Positions 61,301 through 64,000 of a DNA stretch of 64,000 nucleotides are shown here, in pieces. The position numbers were made by a program, and so were the translations under genes. The notes under the pieces are model-generated. The model did no database searches. It worked only from the letters and a program-made list of their open reading frames with translations, and was not told the origin of the DNA. The stretch is from positions 310,001-374,000 of the forward strand of contig JASJOG010000202.1 of the NCBI GenBank assembly GCA_030142905.1. The letters run 5' to 3'. Positions within the stretch are counted from its first letter, which is position 1. Every line of letters begins with the position of its first letter. This DNA is from Heliopora coerulea (Eukaryota > Cnidaria > Anthozoa > Scleralcyonacea > Helioporidae).

Positions 61301-63190
61301 AAGAAATGATCTAACTAAATCTTTGAAATAAAGTCGAAATATTACCACCACACTTTTGTCTTGTTCTTAAGCTCATATCTTGAGCTTTTTACAAGATGTC
61401 AAAACAAAATTAATCCAAATAATTGAATCTTGTAAACTAGAGATTCAAGTTAAATCAACACGATAGAGCGAATCGGTAATGTTTTATCTTTATGACGATT
61501 TACTGATTCGCTCTATATCGTCTTGATTTAACTTGAATCTTTGTTTCTCAAGATGCTATTATCCGGATTATGTTTTGTTTTGTATTTTTTCAAACTATCG
61601 GCTGGTATTGGTTTTTTACAAGATATTTATTTTCGCATTATGTTTTCTCTTATATTTCTTCAAATTGTTGTTTAGCAATGGATTATGCATTCTTGTAACT
61701 AGCAGCCTTAACTCGTTCATTGCTGACTCAAGACATCCGATTTTTTAGGCCAGTTATTTCTGAGATTTTCTATCTTTTGGCGGACTCGTATTTCAAGAAC
61801 AAAGAATTCAGGTAGGAATTTATCGTTGTAACTGAATGGATCTAGGATAAGGTGTCTTCATACAGTTTCTTGACAAGCAAAGAGTGTAAATTTGAGATCA
61901 AAATATATGCATGCGTACATTTCGGAGGCAGAATAAAACGAAGAATCACGCGGAGAAAGACAATTTGAGCTACAAAAAACTATTAAAAAATATGGTGTTT
62001 GATCGGCTGCTCTTGCAACAGCGACGTTTCAAAATGGATCCAAATTGTCTTTCCGTTTACTTCAGTTGAGCAAGGTCGGTGACCATCGGTTTGTGTTAAT
62101 ATAAACGCAGACTCGACCTTGATAATTCCTTCTATAACATACTCAGCCACATACAATAAATGTTGATTATAGTGATAGATAATCATGCATGTTAACACTT
62201 TACAGAAGCCCCCGTTGACGAATTTCTTCCGTAAAAACAGGATAAAAGTTTAACCGAGTAATGTTTGCAGTATTTATTTTGATAAATAAAAAACTTTCAG
62301 TGAATTTTCCTTTTGAGACTGAATATTAATTTGCAATGGTGAACTGTCAAAATTTTAATCTGAAGATGATTTGGATAAAGTTGAAAACTCACTGAAAGAA
62401 CTGTGTTTGTAATTTATCGAAAGAGATAATGCACCCATTACTCGTTTTAAGTTTCATCCTGTGTTAACACTTTGCCTGGCAGGTTTTCTGGAAGTCTTCA
62501 CTTGACGAGTAAAATCGTATGGCGTTAGCGAGAGTAAAATTGATAAGTTGTCAAATGGTAACAGCCCCATTAAATGGTTAAAGGAGATAGTTTTTACGTT
62601 TTACCTGGCAGGTTTCTGGGAGGTCTCCACCTGACGAGTGAAATCGTCTTCCATTAGCCAGGGTAAAATTGGTAAGTTGTGTCAATCGACAACAGTGCCA
62701 GGTGAAGGTTAAAGGAGACAGTTTTTATACCTATACCTGAGAGGTCTCCACCTGACTAGTAAAATCGTCTGACGTTAGCCAGAGTAAAATAATTTGTCAA
62801 ATGGCAACAATGCCAGGTGAATGTTAAAGGAAATAGTCTTTAACCTTTTACCTGGCAGGTGCCAGGAGGACCTTCGCGAGTAATTGTCTGGCGTTAGTCA
62901 GAGTAAAATTGATAAGTTTCCAAATGGCAACAATGCCCATTAAATGGTTAAAGGAGATTAATCCTTTACCAGGTTGATTTCCTGGAGGTCTCCCCTTGGT
63001 GACATCACAACGGTTTGCATTTATTTTGCTAGAGTTTATTTAACTTATATTCTGGGTTTTTCTTCTTCTACATGATAGTAAAGCCATTAAATTTTATATC
63101 CACGACATTTGCTTTAATCCAAACCGCTTTGATACATGGGCTGCGATGGCTTTAGCAAGACAAGTACGGTTGGAAGATAAATTGCGAGCC
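14339..63190 (+). CDS. CABIN1: CABIN1 (Hir3-type HIRA-complex subunit), 5' half, 39 exons
   Basis: CABIN1 is a large TPR-rich nuclear protein, subunit of the HIRA/UBN/CABIN1 H3.3 chaperone; in vertebrates it also binds calcineurin and MEF2. The coding exons, listed one by one below, are all GT-AG with agreeing phases and give 1055 codons without a stop. Seen: an N-terminal LAALNED..., TPR-like helices at about residues 29-66, 77-111, 117-150 and 151-185, a basic [21 protein letters not shown] region at about 313-345, FLPKSLR at about 355-361, then long helical segments including [72 protein letters not shown] and [20 protein letters not shown]. The order follows vertebrate CABIN1 to about its middle. 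The C-terminal half, with the calcineurin and MEF2 binding sites of vertebrates, is outside the window. Confidence 0.95.
14467..14547 (+). CDS. CABIN1: CABIN1 exon 2
   Basis: 27 codons: [10 protein letters not shown], then a Ser/Glu-rich stretch ending VKEAR. Acceptor TTACAG, donor GTACTG; phase 0 both ends. Confidence 0.85.
16454..16560 (-). repeat. Dispersed repeat shared with about 11256-11320
   Basis: The complement contains GGTACAGCTCTG-type and AATTCTGTTGAAGGC words also present at 11256-11320. It is one of the few repeats in the CpG-poor intron. Confidence 0.5.
17235..17348 (+). CDS. CABIN1: CABIN1 exon 3, first TPR-like unit
   Basis: 38 codons: [20 protein letters not shown] then [10 protein letters not shown]. 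It contains no CpG, unlike the neighbouring exons. Donor GTAAGT, phase 0. Confidence 0.95.
18119..18830. other. CpG-rich intronic block of unknown origin
   Basis: Composition changes abruptly relative to the flanking CpG-poor DNA, with many CpG and C-runs near 18485-18500. Short open frames here show no recognisable protein. Probably an inserted repeat. Confidence 0.45.
18982..19113 (+). CDS. CABIN1: CABIN1 exon 4, second TPR-like unit
   Basis: 44 codons: [20 protein letters not shown] then [10 protein letters not shown]. Donor GTAAGC, phase 0. Confidence 0.96.
19775..19895. repeat. Fold-back around GAGCTTGGTGATAT
   Basis: GGGAGCTTGGTGATATTACG is mirrored by TCGATATCACCAAGCTCCT ~50 bp away, with outer arms CATAT/ATATG. 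No coding content. Confidence 0.75.
19897..20330 (+). repeat. Tandem dimer of a tRNA-like repeat (~226-bp period)
   Basis: Two head-to-tail copies begin ATTCAATAT..ATATCGT and contain TTGCTCAATGGTTAGAGCGG...GTTGTGAGTTGGTCC in copy 1 and a decayed equivalent with TGTAGGTTCGATCTCCGTCC in copy 2. A and B boxes are visible, but neither copy folds as a functional tRNA. Confidence 0.65.
20626..20727 (+). CDS. CABIN1: CABIN1 exon 5, third TPR-like unit
   Basis: 34 codons: [17 protein letters not shown] then RLARYAFEQ. Acceptor CTGCAG, donor GTAAGT, phase 0. Confidence 0.96.
22279..22357 (+). CDS. CABIN1: CABIN1 exon 6
   Basis: [20 protein letters not shown] then AIGDYH; leaves in phase 1. Acceptor TTGAAG, donor GTAAGT. 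Confidence 0.95.
22545..22709. repeat. 165-bp near-perfect palindrome
   Basis: Two 82-bp arms meet at a single central base (22627), with only two or three differences. The open frame across it is a by-product of the symmetry. Confidence 0.95.
23500..23690. repeat. Fold-back element, GGGCCTTTGCTCGAAAC family
   Basis: The reverse strand carries CCAAGGGCCTTTGCTCGAAA; flanks are loosely inverted (TTTCTGCAGTTACC / CGGCAGTTCGC). Related to 25605-25760 and 3040-3230. Confidence 0.55.
23720..24205 (+). repeat. Dispersed repeat family R1, copy 2
   Basis: The fullest copy, from about CGGTCTGTACGCAAAGCGAC to ACCTCACACTCGGTTAATAA. It ends ~80 bp before CABIN1 exon 7. Confidence 0.8.
24285..24338 (+). 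CDS. CABIN1: CABIN1 exon 7
   Basis: [18 protein letters not shown] continues the fourth TPR-like unit. Acceptor ATTTAG, donor GTAACT; phase 1 to phase 1. Confidence 0.92.
24575..24670 (-). repeat. tRNA-like SINE head
   Basis: The reverse strand has TTCGTAGATTAGTTGGCAAG (A box like) and GTCACAGATTCGATTCG (B box like). Confidence 0.5.
24842..25264 (-). CDS. Possible intronless antisense ORF, 140 aa, unknown
   Basis: Uninterrupted minus-strand frame inside a CABIN1 intron, reaching into exon 8 antisense. An internal start at about codon 41 ([15 protein letters not shown]) would give a 100-residue basic protein with [20 protein letters not shown] and [20 protein letters not shown]. Composition looks protein-like but I recognise no family. 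At this length chance is a real alternative. Confidence 0.25.
   Translation of the reverse strand: MSLIIKPSRVNHISHWNVIIITRSYVYLNQNVTNCSKENMASPAQLLKRKHYKVGTYKNTGSNTVNDLVARKLTYEGRCQEQGHEGCIYVVVTPMKKRVYSVNVWPLPGVTKAVLQTRHPPNHYFDMPMKSVINKVEIDA
25246..25312 (+). CDS. CABIN1: CABIN1 exon 8
   Basis: [20 protein letters not shown] then HL. Acceptor GCTAG, donor GTATGT; leaves in phase 2. Confidence 0.9.
25605..25760. repeat. Fold-back element with two CGAAAC cores
   Basis: Inverted halves: AACTGCTGTGACTGATCGCA and GATCAGTTGCGGCAGTT at the outside, GCGTTTCGAACAAAGGCCCT and AGGGCCTTTGCTCGAAAC inside. The plus-strand core is CTGACAA at 25697-25703 with GAAAC at 25717-25721. Confidence 0.8.
26693..26744 (+). 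CDS. CABIN1: CABIN1 exon 9
   Basis: [17 protein letters not shown]. Similarity is weak, but the splice sites (ATTTAG / GTAGGA), length and phase are exactly what is needed between exons 8 and 10. Confidence 0.7.
27324..27424 (+). CDS. CABIN1: CABIN1 exon 10
   Basis: [20 protein letters not shown] then [13 protein letters not shown]. Acceptor CTCCAG, donor GTAAGA, leaves in phase 2. Confidence 0.93.
27431..27505 (+). repeat. tRNA-like SINE fragment
   Basis: AGTAGCTCAACGGTTAGAGC is a good A box, but the B box (GGTTGTAGGCTTGATGAG) is decayed. It starts a few bases after the exon 10 donor. Confidence 0.5.
27555..28045 (+). repeat. Dispersed repeat family R1, copy 3
   Basis: Aligned with 23720-24205: TGCTGGTTGGCTGCC, AGTTTTGGCGGGAAAATTT, GCAATGATTTTAAGC, and an end with ACAGACCTCAGTC. 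Confidence 0.75.
28539..28605 (+). CDS. CABIN1: CABIN1 exon 11
   Basis: [20 protein letters not shown] then SL. Acceptor TTCTTAG, donor GTAATT; phase 2 to 0. Confidence 0.93.
28709..28763 (+). CDS. CABIN1: CABIN1 exon 12
   Basis: [18 protein letters not shown]. The length of 3n+1 and the splice sites (GCTGTAG / GTACGG) give exactly the phase that exon 13 needs. The residues resemble the short VVTP-like motif of the family, but similarity is low. Confidence 0.65.
28797..29035. mobile_element. MITE with GGACCTGGTTGTTCA terminal repeats
   Basis: Ends GGACCTGGTTGTTCA and TGAACAACTGGTCC are inverted; the next block (GATAAGCTTAATCC / GGATTAGCGTTAATCG) continues the inversion. About 240 bp with an AT-rich centre, in the intron after exon 12. 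Confidence 0.8.
29755..30230 (+). repeat. Degenerate AAT/GAT trinucleotide tract
   Basis: About 470 bp of interrupted AATAAT, GATAAT and GATGAT words; the open frame across it is low complexity. Confidence 0.9.
30796..30893 (+). CDS. CABIN1: CABIN1 exon 13, basic region
   Basis: [16 protein letters not shown] then APKRRSAR, likely part of a nuclear localisation signal. Donor GTAGGT, phase 0. Confidence 0.95.
30945..31035 (+). repeat. (TA)n(TG)n dinucleotide repeat
   Basis: ATATATATATAT runs into TGTGTGTGTGTG, then back to ATATAT, ~50 bp after the exon 13 donor. Confidence 0.9.
31516..31710 (+). mobile_element. LINE reverse-transcriptase C-terminal remnant
   Basis: About 64 codons ending at [23 protein letters not shown], then [18 protein letters not shown] and YLPSVKDR. 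This is the C-terminal end typical of LINE ORF2 (CR1/L2/Jockey-like). Stops upstream and the short length show a 5'-truncated dead copy. An ATT-rich tail at 32029-32056 may be its 3' end. Confidence 0.8.
32029..32056 (+). repeat. ATT-rich simple repeat, possible LINE tail
   Basis: AATTATTATTATGTATTATT-type tract ~320 bp downstream of the LINE remnant; consistent with a microsatellite 3' tail. Confidence 0.5.
32386..32462 (+). CDS. CABIN1: CABIN1 exon 14
   Basis: [20 protein letters not shown] then LPKSLR, matching the family block ending FLPSRLR. Phase 0 to 2. Confidence 0.96.
33056..33121 (+). CDS. CABIN1: CABIN1 exon 15, acidic linker
   Basis: [20 protein letters not shown] then D; low conservation, but splice sites and phase agree (2 to 2). 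Confidence 0.8.
33145..33420 (+). repeat. Dispersed repeat family R1, diverged copy 4
   Basis: Has GTGCTGATTGGTTAC, AGTTTTGGCGGGAAAAT and following sequence shared in outline with the other R1 copies. Confidence 0.5.
33689..33738 (+). CDS. CABIN1: CABIN1 exon 16
   Basis: [16 protein letters not shown]. Acceptor TGTCTAG, donor GTTAGT; phase 2 to 1. Confidence 0.75.
33885..34642 (+). repeat. Purine (GAAA/GGAA)n tract with internal duplication
   Basis: About 700 bp almost wholly A and G on the + strand. A unique 35-bp stretch beginning TATGACTTGTAACTTGCTCG occurs at 34361 and 34608, so a ~247-bp block was duplicated. The long frames on either strand are composition artefacts. Confidence 0.95.
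35119..35200 (+). CDS. CABIN1: CABIN1 exon 17
   Basis: [20 protein letters not shown] then VKKHLDN, aligned with the V..FL.ENL block. It lies between a purine tract and a pyrimidine tract. Confidence 0.92.
35551..35613 (+). CDS. CABIN1: CABIN1 exon 18
   Basis: [20 protein letters not shown], then Trp split with exon 19. Acceptor ATGTAG, donor GTAAGT. Confidence 0.93.
35689..35905 (+). repeat. Pyrimidine (CTTT/CCTT)n tract
   Basis: About 215 bp of C and T, ending ~55 bp before CABIN1 exon 19. Complementary in kind to the purine tract at 33885-34642. Confidence 0.95.
35964..36041 (+). CDS. CABIN1: CABIN1 exon 19
   Basis: [20 protein letters not shown] then LPSLF. The acceptor TTACAAG is weak; phase 2 to 2. 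Confidence 0.92.
36143..36182 (+). CDS. CABIN1: CABIN1 exon 20 (40 nt)
   Basis: [13 protein letters not shown], a very short exon. Phase 2 to 0 fits both neighbours; only 101 bp of intron precede it. Confidence 0.88.
36429..36523 (+). CDS. CABIN1: CABIN1 exon 21
   Basis: [20 protein letters not shown] then [11 protein letters not shown]. Donor GTATGA, phase 2. Confidence 0.95.
36930..37114 (+). repeat. (TTG)n/(TCG)n trinucleotide repeat
   Basis: GTTGTTGTTGTCGTTGTCG-type repeat of about 185 bp, adjacent to the 18-bp array. Confidence 0.95.
37135..37260 (+). repeat. 18-bp minisatellite (7 units) ending at a splice acceptor
   Basis: Units of ATTGTTTTATTGGCTTCT start at 37135, 37153, 37171, 37189, 37207, 37225 and 37243. 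The last unit diverges to ATTGTTTTATTAACACTT and is followed at once by CAG and exon 22. Confidence 0.92.
37264..37412 (+). CDS. CABIN1: CABIN1 exon 22
   Basis: [20 protein letters not shown] and [12 protein letters not shown]. Its acceptor CTTCAG directly follows an 18-bp repeat array. Confidence 0.95.
37515..37585 (+). CDS. CABIN1: CABIN1 exon 23
   Basis: [20 protein letters not shown] then LDR, a TPR-like helix pair; phase 1 to 0. Confidence 0.96.
38302..38383 (+). CDS. CABIN1: CABIN1 exon 24
   Basis: [20 protein letters not shown] then ADNVITI. Acceptor TTCTTAG, donor GTAAGT; followed by the largest intron (4547 bp). Confidence 0.95.
38384..39540. other. Start of largest CABIN1 intron
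   Basis: No feature recognised except copies of GTTTAAAC/GGTTAAAC words at 39232-39320 that resemble the unit of the following minisatellite. Confidence 0.5.
39541..39960 (+). repeat. 23-bp minisatellite, about 17 copies
   Basis: Consensus CGTTTAAATGTTTGTGAAAC plus GTC. Units differ mainly at GAAACGTCC versus GAAATGTCC and CCGTTT versus CCGCTT, transitions at or next to CpG. The first two units read ATGTTTATGAAATGTCC. Confidence 0.97.
40126..40214 (+). tRNA. tRNA-Met(CAT), elongator type, with 16-nt intron
   Basis: Acceptor stem GCCTCGT pairs with ACGGGGC (40207-40213), discriminator A at 40214. The D arm GCGC..GCGC and T arm GTGAG-TTCGATC-CTCAC are perfect. Anticodon CAT is at 40159-40161. 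An insertion at about 40163-40178, one base 3' of the anticodon, sits at the standard intron position; without it the molecule is 73 nt. It lies in the CABIN1 intron after exon 24, same strand. Confidence 0.92.
40225..40228 (+). terminator. Pol III terminator TTTT for tRNA-Met
   Basis: First T run after the tRNA, 11 bp downstream of its end. Confidence 0.7.
40229..41339. other. Intronic stretch, no recognised feature
   Basis: Open frames here are short and unlike known proteins; CAGGCCTGTGGCTCAAAGAG near 40890 hints at an old tRNA-like repeat. Confidence 0.4.
41340..41690. repeat. Dispersed repeat family R2, copy 2
   Basis: Contains GACCTTAAGATCTAC twice (about 41350 and 41487), and the GTTTATTGACCACCGTGCTT block shared with 1240-1390. 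Confidence 0.8.
41950..42370 (+). repeat. Fold-back MITE family R3, copy 3, interrupted
   Basis: Same inverted layout as 5265-5600 (TCATCAGATATCCAAACACC / GAGGAGTTTGGATATCTTAT), but broken by the 121-bp insertion at 42148-42268. Confidence 0.85.
42144..42272. mobile_element. Nested 121-bp MITE with TTAA target duplication
   Basis: TTAA at 42144-42147 and again at 42269-42272 enclose CCCTTTCATGCA ... TGTATGAAAGGG. TTAA duplication with CCCT ends is typical of piggyBac-type elements. The uninterrupted relative at 5464-5478 gives the empty site. Confidence 0.85.
42590..42655. repeat. Right-end fragment of the CCCTTAC TIR element
   Basis: TGTGGAATTTTTGTAAGGGG matches the right end of 10868-11147. 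Confidence 0.6.
42931..42983 (+). CDS. CABIN1: CABIN1 exon 25
   Basis: [17 protein letters not shown]; the RCQSLEE block is strictly conserved in the family. Acceptor CTTGTAG, donor GTAAGG. Confidence 0.96.
43110..43180 (-). repeat. tRNA-like SINE fragment
   Basis: The reverse strand reads GATGCGAGTCCGAATCCCGC with TCTAGTCAACTT, like the copies at 52208-52790. Confidence 0.5.
43679..43765 (+). CDS. CABIN1: CABIN1 exon 26
   Basis: [20 protein letters not shown] then LHQPPPITK; phase 0 both ends. Confidence 0.96.
44788..44855 (+). repeat. Short tandem repeat, ~26 bp x 3
   Basis: TTTCATATAGAATTTATTTC units; nothing else recognised between exon 26 and 45240. Confidence 0.75.
45240..45368. repeat. 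129-bp palindrome with 3-nt loop
   Basis: Two 63-bp arms with two mismatches around CCT (45303-45305), ~125 bp upstream of CABIN1 exon 27. Confidence 0.95.
45494..45580 (+). CDS. CABIN1: CABIN1 exon 27
   Basis: [20 protein letters not shown] then EYK, one of the most conserved blocks; phase 0 both ends. Confidence 0.97.
45659..45741. repeat. AT-rich palindrome cluster
   Basis: ATTATATTACGTTTTAT, its complement, and a second direct copy. Confidence 0.8.
45762..45942. repeat. 181-bp fold-back element
   Basis: GAAACTGTTTTGTTGTGTTT and ACACGGCAAAACAGTTTC are the outer ends; AGCCTGATGCTAACACTCGA pairs with the right arm. Several mismatches. Confidence 0.85.
47420..47933. mobile_element. Nested pair of fold-back elements
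   Basis: Outer arms: CAACAATGATGACTC at 47420 and GTCACCATTGTTG ending 47933. An inner fold-back at about 47543-47783 is bordered by TGAAAAGAAAACT on both sides (13 bp) and ends GAGATTCCCGCCTGGATCCT, like the right end of the element at 9006-9843. The inner centre (minus 47616-47651) and outer right arm (plus 47863-47890) each carry CTGATGATG ... CGAAACG. Confidence 0.75.
47998..48104 (+). CDS. CABIN1: CABIN1 exon 28
   Basis: [20 protein letters not shown] then [14 protein letters not shown]; leaves in phase 2. Confidence 0.95.
48398..48722. mobile_element. MITE with GC-rich internal palindromes
   Basis: Ends GGCTGACTATATGG and AATCTTCATGTAATCGGCC are imperfect inverted repeats; inner words TTTCAGCCCGGGCTGAAAT are self-complementary. 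The interior is G/C- and CpG-rich (GCGCGCGGCACGGCG). Confidence 0.7.
48958..49027 (+). CDS. CABIN1: CABIN1 exon 29
   Basis: [20 protein letters not shown] then LIK. Acceptor ATCCTTAG, donor GTATAA. Confidence 0.94.
49028..50689. other. CABIN1 intron, nothing recognised
   Basis: Only short open frames and a TTTATTTATTTATTT tract near 49215. No repeat family from elsewhere in the window was noticed. Confidence 0.4.
50690..50745 (+). repeat. Single unit of the TCGTCTGGCGTTAGCC repeat
   Basis: AGTAAAATCGTCTGGCGTTA plus GCCAGAGTAAAAT is the core of the four-unit tandem array at 62470-63000. Confidence 0.8.
50804..51096. mobile_element. CCCTTAC TIR element with CATATGTGAAAT array, copy 2
   Basis: Begins CCCTTACAAAAATTTTACC and ends ACATGTGAAATTTTCC; the interior is the same type of palindromic word array as 10868-11147. 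Confidence 0.75.
51413..51507 (+). CDS. CABIN1: CABIN1 exon 30
   Basis: [20 protein letters not shown] then [11 protein letters not shown]; the PW.IL.RII motif is diagnostic. Leaves in phase 2. Confidence 0.95.
52208..52800 (-). repeat. Tandem tRNA-derived SINE-like units (~256-bp period)
   Basis: Two and a part units in direct tandem. Each full unit, reverse strand, has GATAGCTCAACAGGTAGAGC-type A box and a GTTCGAGTTCAAATC-type B box, with GTTGACT..AGTCAAC next to it. The third partial unit ends in a hairpin (GATAATCTGACACTG / GGTGTCAGATTATC). Confidence 0.75.
53003..53188 (+). CDS. CABIN1: CABIN1 exon 31, acidic/proline-rich linker
   Basis: The longest exon. Acidic start [17 protein letters not shown], a Thr/Pro/Ala-rich linker, then [17 protein letters not shown], which is conserved. 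The linker seems longer than in vertebrates. Phase 2 to 2. Confidence 0.93.
53189..55679. other. Introns around exon 32, nothing recognised
   Basis: Outside exon 32 the sequence shows no long repeat, RNA gene or protein similarity. Confidence 0.4.
54428..54533 (+). CDS. CABIN1: CABIN1 exon 32
   Basis: [20 protein letters not shown] then [22 protein letters not shown] is a family signature. Confidence 0.95.
55680..55745 (+). CDS. CABIN1: CABIN1 exon 33
   Basis: [20 protein letters not shown] then AK, matching LEQCF.CLY..PSKK. Phase 0 both ends. Confidence 0.95.
56295..56375 (+). repeat. tRNA-like repeat fragment
   Basis: AAGTGTAGTGGTTAGTGC resembles an A box and GAGATTTGAATCCGTGG a decayed B box. 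The rest of the intron 55746-57698 shows nothing recognised. Confidence 0.4.
57699..57731 (+). CDS. CABIN1: CABIN1 exon 34 (33-nt microexon)
   Basis: Eleven codons, [11 protein letters not shown], matching the family segment after PSKK. Acceptor ACAACAG, donor GTAAGT, phase 0. Confidence 0.9.
58045..58505 (+). repeat. Degenerate CTCAC/CTTAC pyrimidine-rich tract
   Basis: About 450 bp of CTCACTCTTACCC-like words between exons 34 and 35. CCCTAA appears only sporadically, so it is not a telomeric array. Confidence 0.9.
59175..59273 (+). CDS. CABIN1: CABIN1 exon 35
   Basis: [20 protein letters not shown] then [13 protein letters not shown]. Phase 0 both ends. Confidence 0.95.
60433..60487 (+). 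CDS. CABIN1: CABIN1 exon 36
   Basis: [18 protein letters not shown], matching the LLKKIATIVP block. Leaves in phase 1. Confidence 0.92.
61028..61115 (+). CDS. CABIN1: CABIN1 exon 37
   Basis: [20 protein letters not shown] then SNDLEGSK. Acceptor TTTATAG, donor GTATAT. Confidence 0.92.
61428..61551. repeat. 124-bp fold-back
   Basis: AGATTCAAGTTAAATCAACA and GATAGAGCGAATCGGTAA are mirrored by TTACTGATTCGCTCTATATC and TTGATTTAACTTGAATCT. Confidence 0.85.
61749..61811 (+). CDS. CABIN1: CABIN1 exon 38
   Basis: [20 protein letters not shown], a TPR-like helix; acceptor TTTTTTAG, donor GTAGGA. Confidence 0.95.
62250..62455. repeat. Fold-back around CGAGTAATG
   Basis: CCGAGTAATGTTTGC and TTTCAGTGAATTTT on the left match CCATTACTCG and AACTCACTGAAAG on the right in complement. 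Confidence 0.6.
62470..63000 (+). repeat. Tandem repeat, ~125-bp unit, four to five copies
   Basis: Each unit has CTGGCAGG, GGAGGTCTCCACCTGACGAG, TAAAATCGTCTGGCGTTAGC and a GTTAAAGGAGATAG linker. Spacings between units are about 120-128 bp. It ends ~80 bp before exon 39. Confidence 0.9.
63079..63190 (+). CDS. CABIN1: CABIN1 exon 39 (last in window)
   Basis: [20 protein letters not shown] then [18 protein letters not shown]. Donor GTAAGT at 63191; the gene continues past the window. Confidence 0.96.
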
Positions 63191-64000
63191 GTAAGTACCT
63201 GTTCATATTGTTGGGGGATCAATCAGTGTACAACCACCGGGTTTCAATTTTTGTTAGCCTTGAGCAGCGAAGTAAAAGATTCACGAATGATAAACTAGAT
63301 GTACGATATACAAGCAGAGGTAACATTCCACATGATTGCACGTCGATTAGCAAGTGGCAACTGTTCTTTGTTGATAGAAACATTAGGCTATTTTTCAGAG
63401 ATAGGCTCTGAGGTATTATGATCTCTATTCTTCACTTTCGTGTTGCTAGATTCATCCAGACGATCCTAGCGATACATTTTCTGCACTTGCCTAAAACACG
63501 AATAGGTACAACTGCAGTTTAGCGAATACCAGTATGACAGGGACCATACCACAGGCTCACTAACTTAATACAAGCCCTAAACCAGTGAACTCAATTTCCA
63601 TATCGGGAATGCTAAATGGCCAATGAAATTTGAAGTCAAGATGGCCGCCCATGGAGGGCAATTTTGTACGTCAGTTTCAGTCCCCTACGCAGGTTTGCAC
63701 GTCAGTTTTAGTCTCCCACGCGACTTTCTACATTTTCTGAAGATTTCTATTTGAAAATACACACAAAACATGTCTTCAAAATATAGAAATGAGTTGAAGA
63801 ATTTCAAATGTATTTCGACAAAGTCAAACCGAGTTACAAGTTATTTATTTTCACGAAAATAAATTGCCAAATTGACGAGAAACCTGATAAAACGGTCTCG
63901 AAAAATTACTCGAGGAAACTACTAAATGCACGTCCATCTTTTTACTGTCAGTTTACCATTTCTAGATAATTTAGGACAGTTCTTAGGCCATATGGCAATA
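63191..64000. other. CABIN1 intron running off the window
   Basis: No exon, repeat family or RNA gene recognised. Confidence 0.4.

Noticed and set aside
1..64000. CRISPR arrays, operons or bacterial-type islands
   Set aside because: The tandem repeats have no spacers of CRISPR type, and the GT-AG split genes show this is animal nuclear DNA.

Overview
The window is a piece of an animal nuclear genome. It holds two intron-rich protein-coding genes in the same direction on the + strand. Exons are short (33-223 nt), bounded by GT-AG introns, and lie in an AT-rich background packed with fold-back repeats, MITE-like elements, tRNA-derived SINE-like copies and simple repeats. Protein similarity to animal ESF1 and CABIN1 is strong. 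The style of the dispersed repeats and the very short exons suggest an anthozoan cnidarian (stony coral or sea anemone), but that placement is inference only.

Positions 1-8916 hold the 3' half of ESF1, a nucleolar pre-rRNA processing factor. Eight exons join in one uninterrupted reading frame of 423 codons plus a stop, ending in the NUC153-type motif and a basic tail. Positions 8917-14338 are intergenic and largely mobile DNA, including an ~0.8 kb fold-back element that starts ~105 bp after the ESF1 stop and supplies its nearest AATAAA.

Positions 14339-63190 hold the 5' half of CABIN1 (the Hir3-type subunit of the HIRA histone H3.3 chaperone complex). I assembled 39 coding exons whose phases all agree, giving 1055 codons; the gene runs off the right edge. 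The product has N-terminal TPR repeats, a basic KRK/KRRSAR stretch, and long helical-repeat segments in the order seen in vertebrate CABIN1. The largest intron (38384-42930) carries a tRNA-Met(CAT) gene with a 16-nt intron, a 23-bp minisatellite and a nested TTAA-flanked MITE.

The non-coding part is the more unusual. Several unrelated fold-back families carry a shared hammerhead-ribozyme-like core (CTGANGA, short stem, CGAAAC). Two copies of one family are bounded by 13- and 15-bp target-site duplications, which points to reverse-transcription-type insertion. There is a 2.9 kb near CpG-free segment covering CABIN1 exon 3. A long purine tract and a pyrimidine tract flank two exons and could pair in the pre-mRNA. 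All calls come from reading the sequence and from remembered family features; no search was run.
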